DNA from: CAZGNZ01 sp964527215
Lineage (GTDB): Bacteria; Fidelibacterota; Marinisomatia; SCGC-AAA003-L08; JACNLC01
Direction: 5' to 3'
NCBI GenBank assembly: GCA_964527215.1
Contig: CAZGNZ010000011.1
Coordinates: 34,024-98,023 of the forward strand
DNA length: 64,000 nt
The position numbers and the translations under genes are program-made. Positions 37,522 to 45,397 of this stretch are shown here, in pieces (within the stretch, counting starts at the first letter, position 1; each line of letters starts with the position of its first letter). The notes beneath the pieces are model-generated. The model made no database searches, was not told the origin of the DNA, and was given only the letters and a program-made list of their open reading frames with translations.

Positions 37522-37992
37522 CTATTGAAATCTCCGCATTTTTTCCGGTTTTTCACAAGGGGGTTTCGGTGGTCCGCCATCTCTATCCTCCCGACCCGGA
37601 AACGGATGAGGTGCCGGATGGTGTCTTTTCCAGCCGCGTTGGTGTCCTTGGGTCATCAACTGATCCAATCGTTTGATCTGATCATCAGTCAGATGGGGTT
37701 TGATATCTGTTTTCAAAGAATCCAGAACCGATTTGATGGCGGCAATGTGTTTTTCATTAACCTGAATAAACCGCTCATGATGACGGTTCAGTACTTCTTC
37801 TATTACGACCGTCTGCTCTTTGTTCAGATCCAGGTATCGGTCAAACAGTCTGAAAAAACCGTCACGATACCGCATTCTGCTGATTTGGTCGTAGTGACGC
37901 TGGCTCACAGTGGATGTCACAAATGTTCCGATGAGGTAGCCGATGATGAGCATCAGCAGCAGTGAGCCGAAGGTTTTCCATTTTGCATTCAT
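37522..37992 (-). CDS. Membrane-anchored periplasmic Spy/CnrX-like protein (LTxxQ motif)
   Basis: A 156-residue protein with one N-terminal span (residues about 8-27, FGSLLLMLIIGYLIGTFVTS) and a helical periplasmic domain with many Gln, Arg and Glu residues and an LTDDQIKRLDQL segment near 108. This fits the heavy-metal sensor/Spy-CpxP superfamily, whose members bind metals or misfolded proteins. The C-terminal tail is His/Pro-rich (KRHHPAPHPFPG). The start at 37992 is chosen because AAAGGA lies 6 nt upstream; an in-frame extension to 38190 overlaps the upstream gene and has no family-like sequence. It lies within the ECF sigma operon. Confidence 0.7.
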   Translation of the reverse strand: MNAKWKTFGSLLLMLIIGYLIGTFVTSTVSQRHYDQISRMRYRDGFFRLFDRYLDLNKEQTVVIEEVLNRHHERFIQVNEKHIAAIKSVLDSLKTDIKPHLTDDQIKRLDQLMTQGHQRGWKRHHPAPHPFPGREDRDGGPPKPPCEKPEKMRRFQ

Positions 37993-38029
37993 TTTGAATC
38001 CTTTGTCTTGAATCAGCGGCCATTGGTGT

Positions 38030-38419
38030 TCAGCGCACCAAATAGGCAATATTGTCGATGGTATATTCCGGGATTCCGAAAAACCGGGATACGGAGAAAT
38101 ATCCGGCAATCCCGGTATCCAGGGCAAAAAGCAGGAACGCCACGGAAGCCGCCAGCACCAGCAGCGGTTTAAAGCTGGCAGCAAGTTCATCCGCGAACAA
38201 AGAGCGGCTCGTTACCGCAGTGGCAATCACCTGCTCCATGACCCGATTGGTAAAGTCCCGGGAGAACGAGTTGTTGGCGGATGCGCGGATGTCATCCCTA
38301 AGCTGTTGAATCTCCGCCATGTACTGTCGTTCCCTATCGCTGGCTGTTCCGGTTCCGGATTCCTCTGCAGACGGGTCATCCAATGCCGCAGCCAGTTTTA
38401 CTTTATCGATTTTTTCCAT
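38030..38419 (-). CDS. Putative anti-sigma or sigma-partner membrane protein
   Basis: A 129-residue protein. The N-terminal ~80 residues are charged and helical, probably cytoplasmic; one membrane span lies near 85-108 (PLLVLAASVAFLLFALDTGIA) and a short tail ends at 129. It overlaps the end of the ECF sigma gene by 22 bp, the classical place of an anti-sigma factor. No zinc-type HxxxCxxC motif is present, so it is not a ZAS-type anti-sigma. The role is inferred from position and build. Confidence 0.6.
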   Translation of the reverse strand: MEKIDKVKLAAALDDPSAEESGTGTASDRERQYMAEIQQLRDDIRASANNSFSRDFTNRVMEQVIATAVTSRSLFADELAASFKPLLVLAASVAFLLFALDTGIAGYFSVSRFFGIPEYTIDNIAYLVR

Positions 38420-38964
38420 TGCTCATCCTCCATCAATGATTCCAGTACGGCTTTCATTTTAACCTGAGCCCGTGCCAGCCGGGAAAGTACGGTTCCGGCG
38501 GGTATTTTCAGAATCTCAGCAGTTTCCTTGACGGAATAGCCATCTATCAGTCTCAGCACCAATACTGTTCTGAATTTTGCATCCAGAGTGTCAAGCGCAC
38601 GGTTCACCAACTGCCTGCGGTCATTTTCTTCTGTAAAATCTTTGCTGCCACCCTTTTCTTGGATGTTATCCAGCGGTTCGCTGCGGCCCAGCCAGAATTT
38701 CCGTTTCCGTCGTTTCAGCTCATTCAGCGACAAGTTGATGGCGATCCGTGTGATATAGGTTTCCACTTTCGAGTCTCCGCGGAAGTTTTTCAGGCTTTTA
38801 TAAAAACGGATAAACGTTTCCTGCCCTACATCTTCAGCATCCGGACCGACACCCAGTATTCCGTTCACCGTGCCGGCAACCACCGGTTTTAGTCTGTCAA
38901 CCAACTGCCGGAATGCCCTTTCATCACCCTGCTGAGCTGACTGAACCAGCCCTGATAAATCCAA
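38398..38964 (-). CDS. ECF-type RNA polymerase sigma factor
   Basis: A 188-residue sigma-70 factor of the ECF type. Region 2 is seen near 20-90 (GVGPDAEDVGQETFIRFYKSL, YITRIAINLSLNELKRRKRK split) and region 4 near 125-175 (RTVLVLRLIDGYSVKETAEI, IPAGTVLSRLARAQVKMK). The start is TTG at 38964, with GAGGT 5 nt before it; no better ATG exists. The operon runs sigma, membrane partner, Spy-like protein, Gly/Met-rich lipoprotein, suggesting an envelope or metal-stress response. Confidence 0.93.
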   Translation of the reverse strand: MDLSGLVQSAQQGDERAFRQLVDRLKPVVAGTVNGILGVGPDAEDVGQETFIRFYKSLKNFRGDSKVETYITRIAINLSLNELKRRKRKFWLGRSEPLDNIQEKGGSKDFTEENDRRQLVNRALDTLDAKFRTVLVLRLIDGYSVKETAEILKIPAGTVLSRLARAQVKMKAVLESLMEDEQWKKSIK

Positions 38965-39234
38965 GTGTACCTCTTCAGTTTGCAGTTATTGGACCAAAGG
39001 CAAGCAGGAAATATTCCGTAAATCACACGAGAAAAAATATTATTTTCAGGTTTGCAGAGAGAATTGCCAAAACGGTACTGTCTGCATCCAGAAATGCACC
39101 TCAGTGTTGATTCAGACACTGCCGAAAACAGGATTTATCGGGTATGAGTTTCACTTCAATCACTCATTCTCCATCCTGTCCGGACTTTCTGCTTCAGTTG
39201 GATTGAGAAGCAACTGTTGCTGAAAAATTCGCCA

Positions 39235-39405
39235 ATGAATTTCCCCGCCCGTCAGCTGACGGGACAGGGTATCATTAGTGATATAATCATTTTTTATTTC
39301 GCCGCCGCGCCAAATGGCGGATTTCCAACAAGCGGCGGGGAATGCACCCAGTTACACTCGTCCCTCAGTAGACGGATTAAAAATCCGCCCACTGGCGGAT
39401 TCAAA
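39235..39405. repeat. Family B hairpin-rich repeat, copy B1 (longest)
   Basis: About 170 bp beginning ATGAATTTCCCCGCC and ending GGCGGATTCAA. It contains the perfect 16-bp palindrome CCCGTCAGCTGACGGG, a segment AAATGGCGGATTTCCAAC and a GGATTAAAAATCCGCC hairpin. Copy B3 (49691-49836) matches it on the opposite strand nearly throughout, but lacks about 20 bp (CTCAGTAGACGGATTAAAAA). A stretch like its right end also occurs inside copy A3. An open frame through it (39217-39678) is not regarded as a gene. Confidence 0.75.
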
Positions 39406-39783
39406 AAATCACAGCATGGTCGAACGAGGACGTACAGGATATTTCATGATCCTTCGAATTTCCGAAGGAGTCCGTTTTCAATTCGGCAGTTCAATGTGTC
39501 GGAACGGATTTTCCACATGGTTCTCCAAAACCAGCTGACGTCCCGGCAGGACAGTCGGGTGGCAGCGGCAGTCATTCGGGAGGTTCACGGTAAACGGTCG
39601 AAGGTTGCCAATTATCATATTGCCAATCCGGTTTTTTTTGGGCTGGAAGTCTGCAGAACCCTAAATTTTCCACCCTGAAATCCCCCGTATTTTTCTGCGG
39701 CAGCAAGATATCAATTGATCAGCTCAGGTTTGATATTCTCAGTATAATGAAATTCATCTTCAGGATCAGGTTTTTGCGGGGTG
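39406..39783. other. Gap between repeats B1 and B2
   Basis: No recognisable gene or RNA. The open frames here are continuations of repeat-carried frames without Shine-Dalgarno or family resemblance. The stretch before B1 (38965-39234) holds the leader of the ECF sigma gene on the minus strand and nothing else clear. Confidence 0.45.
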
Positions 39784-39875
39784 AATGAATTTCCCCGCCC
39801 GTCAGCTGACGGGTGAGGTATCAGTAGTCGATCGTGTCATTATATTTCGCCGCCACGCCAAATGGCGGATTCAAT
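39784..39875. repeat. Family B repeat, copy B2 (internally deleted)
   Basis: A 92-bp version with the same left end (AATGAATTTCCCCGCCCGTC) and the same palindrome as B1, then a diverged middle and CCAAATGGCGGATTCAA at the right. It lies about 180 bp upstream of the SpoVG-like start. Confidence 0.7.
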
Positions 39876-40018
39876 TAAATATTTATGGAAAAAGCCGGAA
39901 TCCTGCATCGTTTTGCCGCACCGGCAAACCTGGGACAGGCAGTCTGCATACAGTCGGCAGACAGATTGTCGGCAGGAATGTGAAAGGAATACTCGAAACG
40001 CTTTTTTCGAAAAAGTCT

Positions 40019-40036
40019 CCCGCTGGAATCAGCGGG
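40019..40036 (+). promoter_or_regulatory. Hairpin just upstream of the SpoVG-like gene
   Basis: A perfect 7-bp stem CCCGCTG/CAGCGGG with a GAAT loop ends 8 nt before the Shine-Dalgarno sequence. An AT-rich inverted repeat (CTTTTTTCGAAAAAG, 40001-40015) lies right before it. Together they could form a leader structure that affects spoVG expression; a terminator is less likely because no T-run follows. Confidence 0.4.
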
Positions 40037-40056
40037 GTTTCATTCAGGAGAATATT

Positions 40057-40404
40057 GTGAAGATTGAACGGATGAACAAAGGCAGCTGGGGAAAAGTCCG
40101 CGCCTTTTTGGATGTACGAACCGAAGAAGGATTTGTGATAAAGGGCTTCCGACTGATTGAAGGGATCAACGGTCTGTTTGTCGGTTTTCCCAGCCAGAAG
40201 GGAAACGATGGTGAATACTACGACACCATATATGCAGACAGGGAGTTGAAGGACGAACTCACACAGTTGGCTGTCAAAGAGTACGGCAGCGATATTATGC
40301 AGCCCCCACCCCAGTCCTATAACGATGGCCCGCCGGCAGGTGATCCGCCTTCAACTGGCTACGGTCCTGCCGAGCAGTTTACGGACGACGATATTCCGTT
40401 TTAA
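40057..40404 (+). CDS. spoVG: SpoVG family protein with SSB-like C-terminal tip
   Basis: A 115-residue protein. Residues 1-80 fit SpoVG (GFVIKGFRLIEGINGLFVGF then PSQKGNDGEYYDTIY), an RNA/DNA-binding regulator family. The remaining ~35 residues are Pro/Gly-rich and end in DDDIPF, identical to the last six residues of E. coli SSB, the site where many repair and replication proteins dock. Usual SpoVG proteins are 85-100 residues and lack this. Start is GTG at 40057 with CAGGAG 6 nt upstream; a longer frame from 39862 runs through repeat B2's flank and is not credible. It stands alone, downstream of family B repeats. Confidence 0.88.
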   Translation: MKIERMNKGSWGKVRAFLDVRTEEGFVIKGFRLIEGINGLFVGFPSQKGNDGEYYDTIYADRELKDELTQLAVKEYGSDIMQPPPQSYNDGPPAGDPPSTGYGPAEQFTDDDIPF

Positions 40405-40779
40405 TCTGTCAAAGGATGCCGGTCACCGTAAAAACAGCCAATCGGGTTGAGGTGATTGACTGCTTCAGTCTGAATTTTCCTGCCTGGATGTCCGGAATTC
40501 ACCTTCCGTTCAGGCTGGCAGGCTGGTGCACCAGGGACAGCGGCTTCACCGGATTTCTGGTCCGTCAGTAAATCGTCCGGGAGCTCTTATATTGTCTTTG
40601 ACCTGTCAACCGTATATTAATTATATCATTAATAATAGATCAGATACCGGAACAAAAAAAATTCTTATTAATCGGATTCGCTTGTCCAATTTGAATTTAT
40701 TTTCTCCTGCTGATGTCCGTAAATTATTGTTATCTGTAAGCCTGAAACTCTTTAAATCAACCAAACCTACGGAGTATTA
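40405..40779. other. Gap between spoVG-like gene and sdhC
   Basis: No convincing gene. A 51-codon open frame (40416-40571) begins with ATG 11 bp after the spoVG stop but its AAAGG is too close to the start, so it is left out. The right half is AT-rich and should contain the sdh promoter; an inverted TTGAC-CT-GTCAA lies at 40598-40609. Confidence 0.45.
40598..40618 (+). promoter_or_regulatory. Candidate promoter/operator region of sdhCAB
   Basis: The inverted repeat TTGACCTGTCAA (40598-40609) is followed by TATATT at 40613-40618 in an AT-rich stretch, about 160 bp before sdhC. It is plausible as promoter or operator but no consensus is known for this lineage. Confidence 0.25.
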
Positions 40780-41565
40780 ATGAACGAAGTCCACTCTGAA
40801 CTGTATCCTCAGGCCGTACCTGGAGGAGGATCGGAGAGTATTGCCCGGCGCAAGGCCAGAAAGGCCCTGCAGACCGAACTCATCGGCGGTATTACGGGCC
40901 TGATCCTTTCTGCATTCATCTGCGGTCATCTGATTCTGGAAGGAAGCAGTATCCTGGGTCCTGAAGTTTACCAGCAAGTCTGCCATTTCATGGAAGTTAC
41001 ACTGCCTCTTGCTCAGATCACGTCTTTTGTCATCCCGGTGATTTTTCTGCTGCATTTTATTTTTGCTGCCCGGAAAATCCCCGGCCGCTTGTATGAGCGG
41101 AAGCGGATGATGGAGCTGGGGTTGAACCTGAAAAGATCACGAAACAAATGGAATCAGCCTCCAGGAAAATACACCACCCTTCCTCCTCACAGCGAAACCT
41201 CAGCCTGGATCTGGCAGGTTCGCACCGGAATGCTTGTTTTGGCCCTGGGCGCATTCCATCTGGTGCTGGCGGTCTGGAATGTTTTTACGGATATGGGACA
41301 TGCTGAAGCCGCAGGTTTGAGTGCAGCGGTTTCGTATCCCCGCGTTGAAAGCGGCTTATGGATACTGTATCTGGTACTCGGAATTGCGGTACTGATTCAC
41401 ATGCAGATTGGTCTCTACCGGGCGGCGGTGAAGTGGCTGGCGGATACCCGTTTCAGTCGAAAAACTGCCCTTTATGCTGTACGAATTATCTTCTGGTTCT
41501 ATATTGCGCTGAATATTGCAGGTGTGACGGCACTGGCCGGATTCTGGAAAGGAGTGACTCTATGA
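40780..41565 (+). CDS. sdhC: Succinate dehydrogenase cytochrome b subunit (single-subunit anchor)
   Basis: A 261-residue membrane protein with five predicted helices, the layout of the single-polypeptide, di-haem SdhC of Bacteroidota and Bacillus-type complexes. Histidines suited to haem binding occur in the helices (AFICGHLIL, FLLHFIF, LGAFHLVL, AVLIHMQIG). It anchors SdhA and SdhB and transfers electrons to quinone. Start supported by GGAG 6 nt upstream. Its stop overlaps the sdhA start (ATGA). Confidence 0.88.
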   Translation: MNEVHSELYPQAVPGGGSESIARRKARKALQTELIGGITGLILSAFICGHLILEGSSILGPEVYQQVCHFMEVTLPLAQITSFVIPVIFLLHFIFAARKIPGRLYERKRMMELGLNLKRSRNKWNQPPGKYTTLPPHSETSAWIWQVRTGMLVLALGAFHLVLAVWNVFTDMGHAEAAGLSAAVSYPRVESGLWILYLVLGIAVLIHMQIGLYRAAVKWLADTRFSRKTALYAVRIIFWFYIALNIAGVTALAGFWKGVTL

Positions 41566-43499
41566 AAAACGTTCATTCTTCTGATGTTCTGGTCATCGGT
41601 GCCGGGCTGGCCGGCGAACGGGTGGCTGTTTCATGTGCACAAAGGGGGCTGGACGTCATTCTTATCAGTCTGGTCCCGCCAAAACGATCCCATTCAGCCG
41701 CCGCACAGGGCGGAATGCAGGCTGCACTGGGAAATGTCGCCAAGGGGAAAGGCGACAATCCTACCATTCACTGGCTGGATACAGTGAAAGGTTCGGACTG
41801 GGGAGCTGATCAGGAAGTGGTTCGGATTTTTGCCGATAACGCTCCGATCGCCATGCGTGAAATGGCCCATTTCGGCGTACCCTGGAACCGCGTAAAAGGC
41901 GGTCCGGCCAACTATTTCATCAAAGGAAAGCCGGTTACTGTTGAAGAAGACCATGCCAAGGAAGGGTTGATCACCGCCCGGAACTTCGGCGGAACCGCCA
42001 AGTGGCGTGCCTGCTACACCGCTGACGGCACCGGTCATACCGTGCTGTACACCATGGACAATATGGCTATCCAACTGGGCATCACGGTTCATGACCGTAT
42101 GGAAGCTCTGCGTCTTATACACGATGACGGTGTATGCAGCGGAGCCATTATCCGCAGTCTGAGGGACGGTGCACTGCATACCTACAATGCCGCTGCTACC
42201 GTCATTGCCACCGGCGGTTACGGTCGGATTTACGGTGCATCCACCAATGCCATCATCAATGAAGGTACCGGCTGCGTGCTCGCTCTGGATACCGGTACGG
42301 TCCCCATGGGAAACATGGAAGCAGTGCAGTTTCATCCCACGGGAATCGTCCCTACCGACATCCTCGTGACGGAAGGGTGCCGCGGTGACGGCGGACTGCT
42401 GCTGGATGTGGATGAGTACCGCTTTATGCCTGATTATGAACCGGAAAAACAGGAACTGGCTTCCCGCGACGTGGTCTCCCGCAGAATGAAAGAACACATG
42501 CTCAAGGGCAAGGGGGTGGCTTCACCGTACGGTGATCACCTGTGGCTGGATCTCCGGCATCTCGGAGAAAAACATCTGCTCACCAAACTTCGGGAAGTGT
42601 ATGATATCTGCATGTACTTCATCGGCGTCAATCCAATTACAGAACTGGTGCCGGTACGTCCCACACAGCACTATTCCATGGGCGGCATTCGGGTTAACAA
42701 GGATGGTCAGGCCTACAATATGAAAGGTCTGTTCGCCGCGGGTGAAACCGCCTGCTGGGATATGCACGGGTTTAACCGCCTCGGCGGCAACTCTTTGGCG
42801 GAAACCATTGTGGCCGGGATGGTCGTAGGAGAAAAAGTGGCCGGTTATGTCAAAGAAACCCCATTAATTGCCAACTCATCTCTGGCAGAAGAATTCCTGA
42901 AGGAAACTGAACAGCATATGAGCGATCTGGTCAACAGCAGCGGAAATGAAAATGTAAACCAGATTCGGGCTGAAATGGCTGACATTCTTTCCCATAACGT
43001 GGGAATTTTCAGAACCGGAGAAGGTCTCCAGGAGGCAGTGGATAAATTCAAAAACTTATATGAACGTGCAGGCAAAGTGAAAATAGGCAGTTCCGCTCCC
43101 GGCCGGAATCCGGAACTGACGGAAGCGCTGCGCCTGAGAGGAATGGTGAAACTGGGGTACTGCGTGGCAGCCGGTGCACTGGCCCGGAAAGAAAGCCGCG
43201 GCGCTCATACGCGGGACGATTATCCTGCACGGGATGATGCCAACTGGCTGAACCGCACCCTGGCCCGCTGGCCGCAAGGCGCAGATGAGCCGGTTCTGTC
43301 ATATGAACCGGTCGGACTGCTGGATTTCCCTCCGGGTGACCGCGGTTACGGGGGTGGACAGATGATCGACATGGATAAATCCATTGACGCATACAACCAG
43401 ACAGTGGACAGCAGCCAGAAAGAACACGGTAAAATTGATACAGCTGAACCAATCGGATCCAAATTGACCATGGGACTGTGGAAAGAGGAGGTTAAATAA
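41562..43499 (+). CDS. sdhA: Succinate dehydrogenase/fumarate reductase flavoprotein subunit
   Basis: A 645-residue flavoprotein. The FAD-binding N-terminus DVLVIGAGLAGERVAV, the covalent-FAD histidine in RSHSAAAQGGM near 45, the active-site regions TGHTVLYT near 160 and HPTGI near 260, and RPTQHYSMGGIRV near 367 are all visible. It oxidises succinate to fumarate (or the reverse) as the catalytic subunit. ATG at 41562 overlaps the sdhC stop; a longer frame from 41358 lies inside sdhC and is rejected. The order sdhC-sdhA-sdhB is that of Bacteroidota and Bacillus. Confidence 0.97.
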   Translation: MKNVHSSDVLVIGAGLAGERVAVSCAQRGLDVILISLVPPKRSHSAAAQGGMQAALGNVAKGKGDNPTIHWLDTVKGSDWGADQEVVRIFADNAPIAMREMAHFGVPWNRVKGGPANYFIKGKPVTVEEDHAKEGLITARNFGGTAKWRACYTADGTGHTVLYTMDNMAIQLGITVHDRMEALRLIHDDGVCSGAIIRSLRDGALHTYNAAATVIATGGYGRIYGASTNAIINEGTGCVLALDTGTVPMGNMEAVQFHPTGIVPTDILVTEGCRGDGGLLLDVDEYRFMPDYEPEKQELASRDVVSRRMKEHMLKGKGVASPYGDHLWLDLRHLGEKHLLTKLREVYDICMYFIGVNPITELVPVRPTQHYSMGGIRVNKDGQAYNMKGLFAAGETACWDMHGFNRLGGNSLAETIVAGMVVGEKVAGYVKETPLIANSSLAEEFLKETEQHMSDLVNSSGNENVNQIRAEMADILSHNVGIFRTGEGLQEAVDKFKNLYERAGKVKIGSSAPGRNPELTEALRLRGMVKLGYCVAAGALARKESRGAHTRDDYPARDDANWLNRTLARWPQGADEPVLSYEPVGLLDFPPGDRGYGGGQMIDMDKSIDAYNQTVDSSQKEHGKIDTAEPIGSKLTMGLWKEEVK

Positions 43500-44218
43500 T
43501 GGGACGCACACTGACATTCAAAATCTTCCGATACAATCCATATGAAGAAGGATCTGTGCCGCGCATCCAGGAATACAAACTGGAGGAAACCAAGCGGCTG
43601 AATTTGTTCAATGCTCTCTATCACATAAAGGATGAACAGGATCCCACCCTGATGTTTGATTTTGTCTGCAGGGCTGGAATCTGCGGTTCCTGCGGTATGG
43701 TGATCAATGGCCGCCCCACTCTGGCATGCCGTACGCTCACCGCGGATCTTCCAGATGTGATTGAGCTGTTTCCGCTGCCGTTTTTCAAAATGCTGGGCGA
43801 TTTGTCGGTGGATACCGGTGTCTGGTTCAGGGGGATGGAAGAAAAGGTTGAATCCTGGATTCACACCATGAAAGAATTCGATCCGGAAGCGGAAGAAGAA
43901 CGGATGGACAACTCTCGAGCCAGTGAGATATATGAAAAAGAACGCTGCATCGAATGCGGCTGCTGTATCGCCGGCTGTGCGACCATAAATGTCAATAAGG
44001 AATTTCTGGGTGCCGCCGGGCTGTACCGTATCGGCCGCTTTATGATGGATCCGCGGGATCAGCGCACGGATCATGAATGGTTCGAACTGGTTTCCACGGA
44101 TGAAGGAGTTTTCGGCTGCATCGGTATGATGGGCTGCGGCGATGTCTGCCCCAAGGATCTGCCGCTGCTGGAAACCCTGGCATATGTCCGACGAAAAATG
44201 GTTGGCGCCTGCCGCTGA
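43499..44218 (+). CDS. sdhB: Succinate dehydrogenase/fumarate reductase iron-sulfur subunit
   Basis: A 239-residue iron-sulfur protein. The 2Fe-2S ligands lie in CRAGICGSCGMVINGRPTLAC near 57-77; the C-terminal clusters use CIECGCCIAGC near 150 and CIGMMGCGDVCP near 208. It passes electrons from SdhA's FAD to the quinone site. The start overlaps the sdhA stop by one base (TAATG). The terminator at 44250 closes the operon. Confidence 0.97.
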   Translation: MGRTLTFKIFRYNPYEEGSVPRIQEYKLEETKRLNLFNALYHIKDEQDPTLMFDFVCRAGICGSCGMVINGRPTLACRTLTADLPDVIELFPLPFFKMLGDLSVDTGVWFRGMEEKVESWIHTMKEFDPEAEEERMDNSRASEIYEKERCIECGCCIAGCATINVNKEFLGAAGLYRIGRFMMDPRDQRTDHEWFELVSTDEGVFGCIGMMGCGDVCPKDLPLLETLAYVRRKMVGACR

Positions 44219-44249
44219 TTCCCTGCAGTTTTTTCTTATTTTCCTTGAT

Positions 44250-44283
44250 CAGGCCCGGTTTGAATCCCGGGCCTGTTGTTTTA
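44250..44283 (+). terminator. Rho-independent terminator after sdhCAB
   Basis: A perfect 9-bp GC stem CAGGCCCGG/CCGGGCCTG with an 8-base loop, followed by TTGTTTT, lies 31 bp after the sdhB stop codon. Confidence 0.85.
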
Positions 44284-44502
44284 ACAGCCAAAAGACACTG
44301 ATCAATCCTTAAAACCGGTTTTCACCCCCCTGTTTAACATGCATTTCAGGAATTCAGCCTGGAGTATACTTCGGCCCGATTTACGGGTTTTTCAGTATTC
44401 AGGTTATCAAGAATAAATTCGCGCTTATCCAATATAGATTTTAGTGTAAATTCTCACTGGTTTTGCTTCTAAATCCTTTTCACCCAACCATTGGAATTTG
44501 CC

Positions 44503-45150
44503 ATGGAAAACCAATTGTATATTGAACTGGGGACCACCCTACAGATTGAAATAAACAAGTATCGCAGGATAACCACCGAGCTGATCGGCGTCGATGAAGG
44601 TCAATATCTTATCATCCGTCTGCCTGATGATTTTCATATGGGCAATCAGACCCGCCTTTACCCAAAGGGAACGCCAATCATCGTACGATATATATTCAAG
44701 GGATTGGTATTTGGATTTCAGAGCGCCATTGTGCATTATATCCATTCCCCTGCCAAACTGATTTTTATCATGTATCCGGAACAGGTGGAGGACTACAATC
44801 TTCGTTCTTCCAAACGCGTCACCTGTTACCTGCCGGCCACTATTCATGCAGATGATAACGCAGCACAAGGCTTTATCACCAACATCAGCCAGTCAGGATC
44901 CCGATTTGCTGTGAATACCCAGGATATGAAAGATGTGCATGACTTTCAGAAATTTGACGGAATCGTTCAAATGGCCATTCCGCTCCCTGGAATTGCCGGT
45001 GCACTGGATATTGAGGGAGAAATCAAAAATGTGAGTATGGACAAGGAAATTTTGATTTTCGGCATTAAATACACAAAAATCAGTAAGGAAGACAGTCGAA
45101 GACTGGGCAAATTTCTTGATGAAGCAGATCAGTTCAGCGCACTTGAATGA
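44503..45150 (+). CDS. PilZ-domain protein (cyclic di-GMP receptor)
   Basis: A 215-residue protein in the YcgR-like mould. The N-terminal ~100 residues are a YcgR-N-like beta-barrel domain; a C-terminal PilZ domain begins with RSSKR near 103 (the RxxxR motif) followed by NISQSG near 126 (the D/NxSxxG motif). Both cyclic di-GMP contacts are intact. Such proteins slow flagella or change secretion when cyclic di-GMP rises; no flagellar gene is in the window. ATG at 44503 is preferred over an in-frame TTG at 44491; neither has a strong Shine-Dalgarno sequence. Confidence 0.82.
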   Translation: MENQLYIELGTTLQIEINKYRRITTELIGVDEGQYLIIRLPDDFHMGNQTRLYPKGTPIIVRYIFKGLVFGFQSAIVHYIHSPAKLIFIMYPEQVEDYNLRSSKRVTCYLPATIHADDNAAQGFITNISQSGSRFAVNTQDMKDVHDFQKFDGIVQMAIPLPGIAGALDIEGEIKNVSMDKEILIFGIKYTKISKEDSRRLGKFLDEADQFSALE

Positions 45151-45397
45151 GGGAATGGCTGATTAAAACTGCCAACATGCCGGAATTGGATTTTCAGATT
45201 TGAATACGCTGTTGAACGATGATTGAAATACGGATTCTCACACAACTGATACTGATTATGTAAAATTTCTATGCAGTTGATTTGAAAATTTCCTAACGGA
45301 AACGACTGCGAAAAAACGAGTAGATTCTTCTGACTCAATGAACACGCAACTGCTGATTGATCCTTAATAAATTGTATATTTTGAATATTATTCATTC

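Noticed and set aside
37993..38190. N-terminal extension of the Spy-like protein
   Set aside because: It overlaps the upstream membrane-partner gene, has no start signal, and the inner ATG has a good Shine-Dalgarno sequence.
39217..39678. Open frame of 153 codons through family B copy B1
   Set aside because: Translated repeat; similar pieces appear at B2 and B3, and the rest shows no coding character.
39235..39875. CRISPR-like array from the repeated hairpins
   Set aside because: The copies are few, unequal in length and not separated by regular spacers; no cas gene is present.
40416..40571. 51-codon frame after the spoVG-like gene
   Set aside because: Its only purine-rich motif abuts the ATG directly, and no family or conservation argument can be made from the sequence.
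41358..41561. N-terminal extension of SdhA inside sdhC
   Set aside because: Family N-terminus, Shine-Dalgarno sequence and ATGA overlap all point to 41562.
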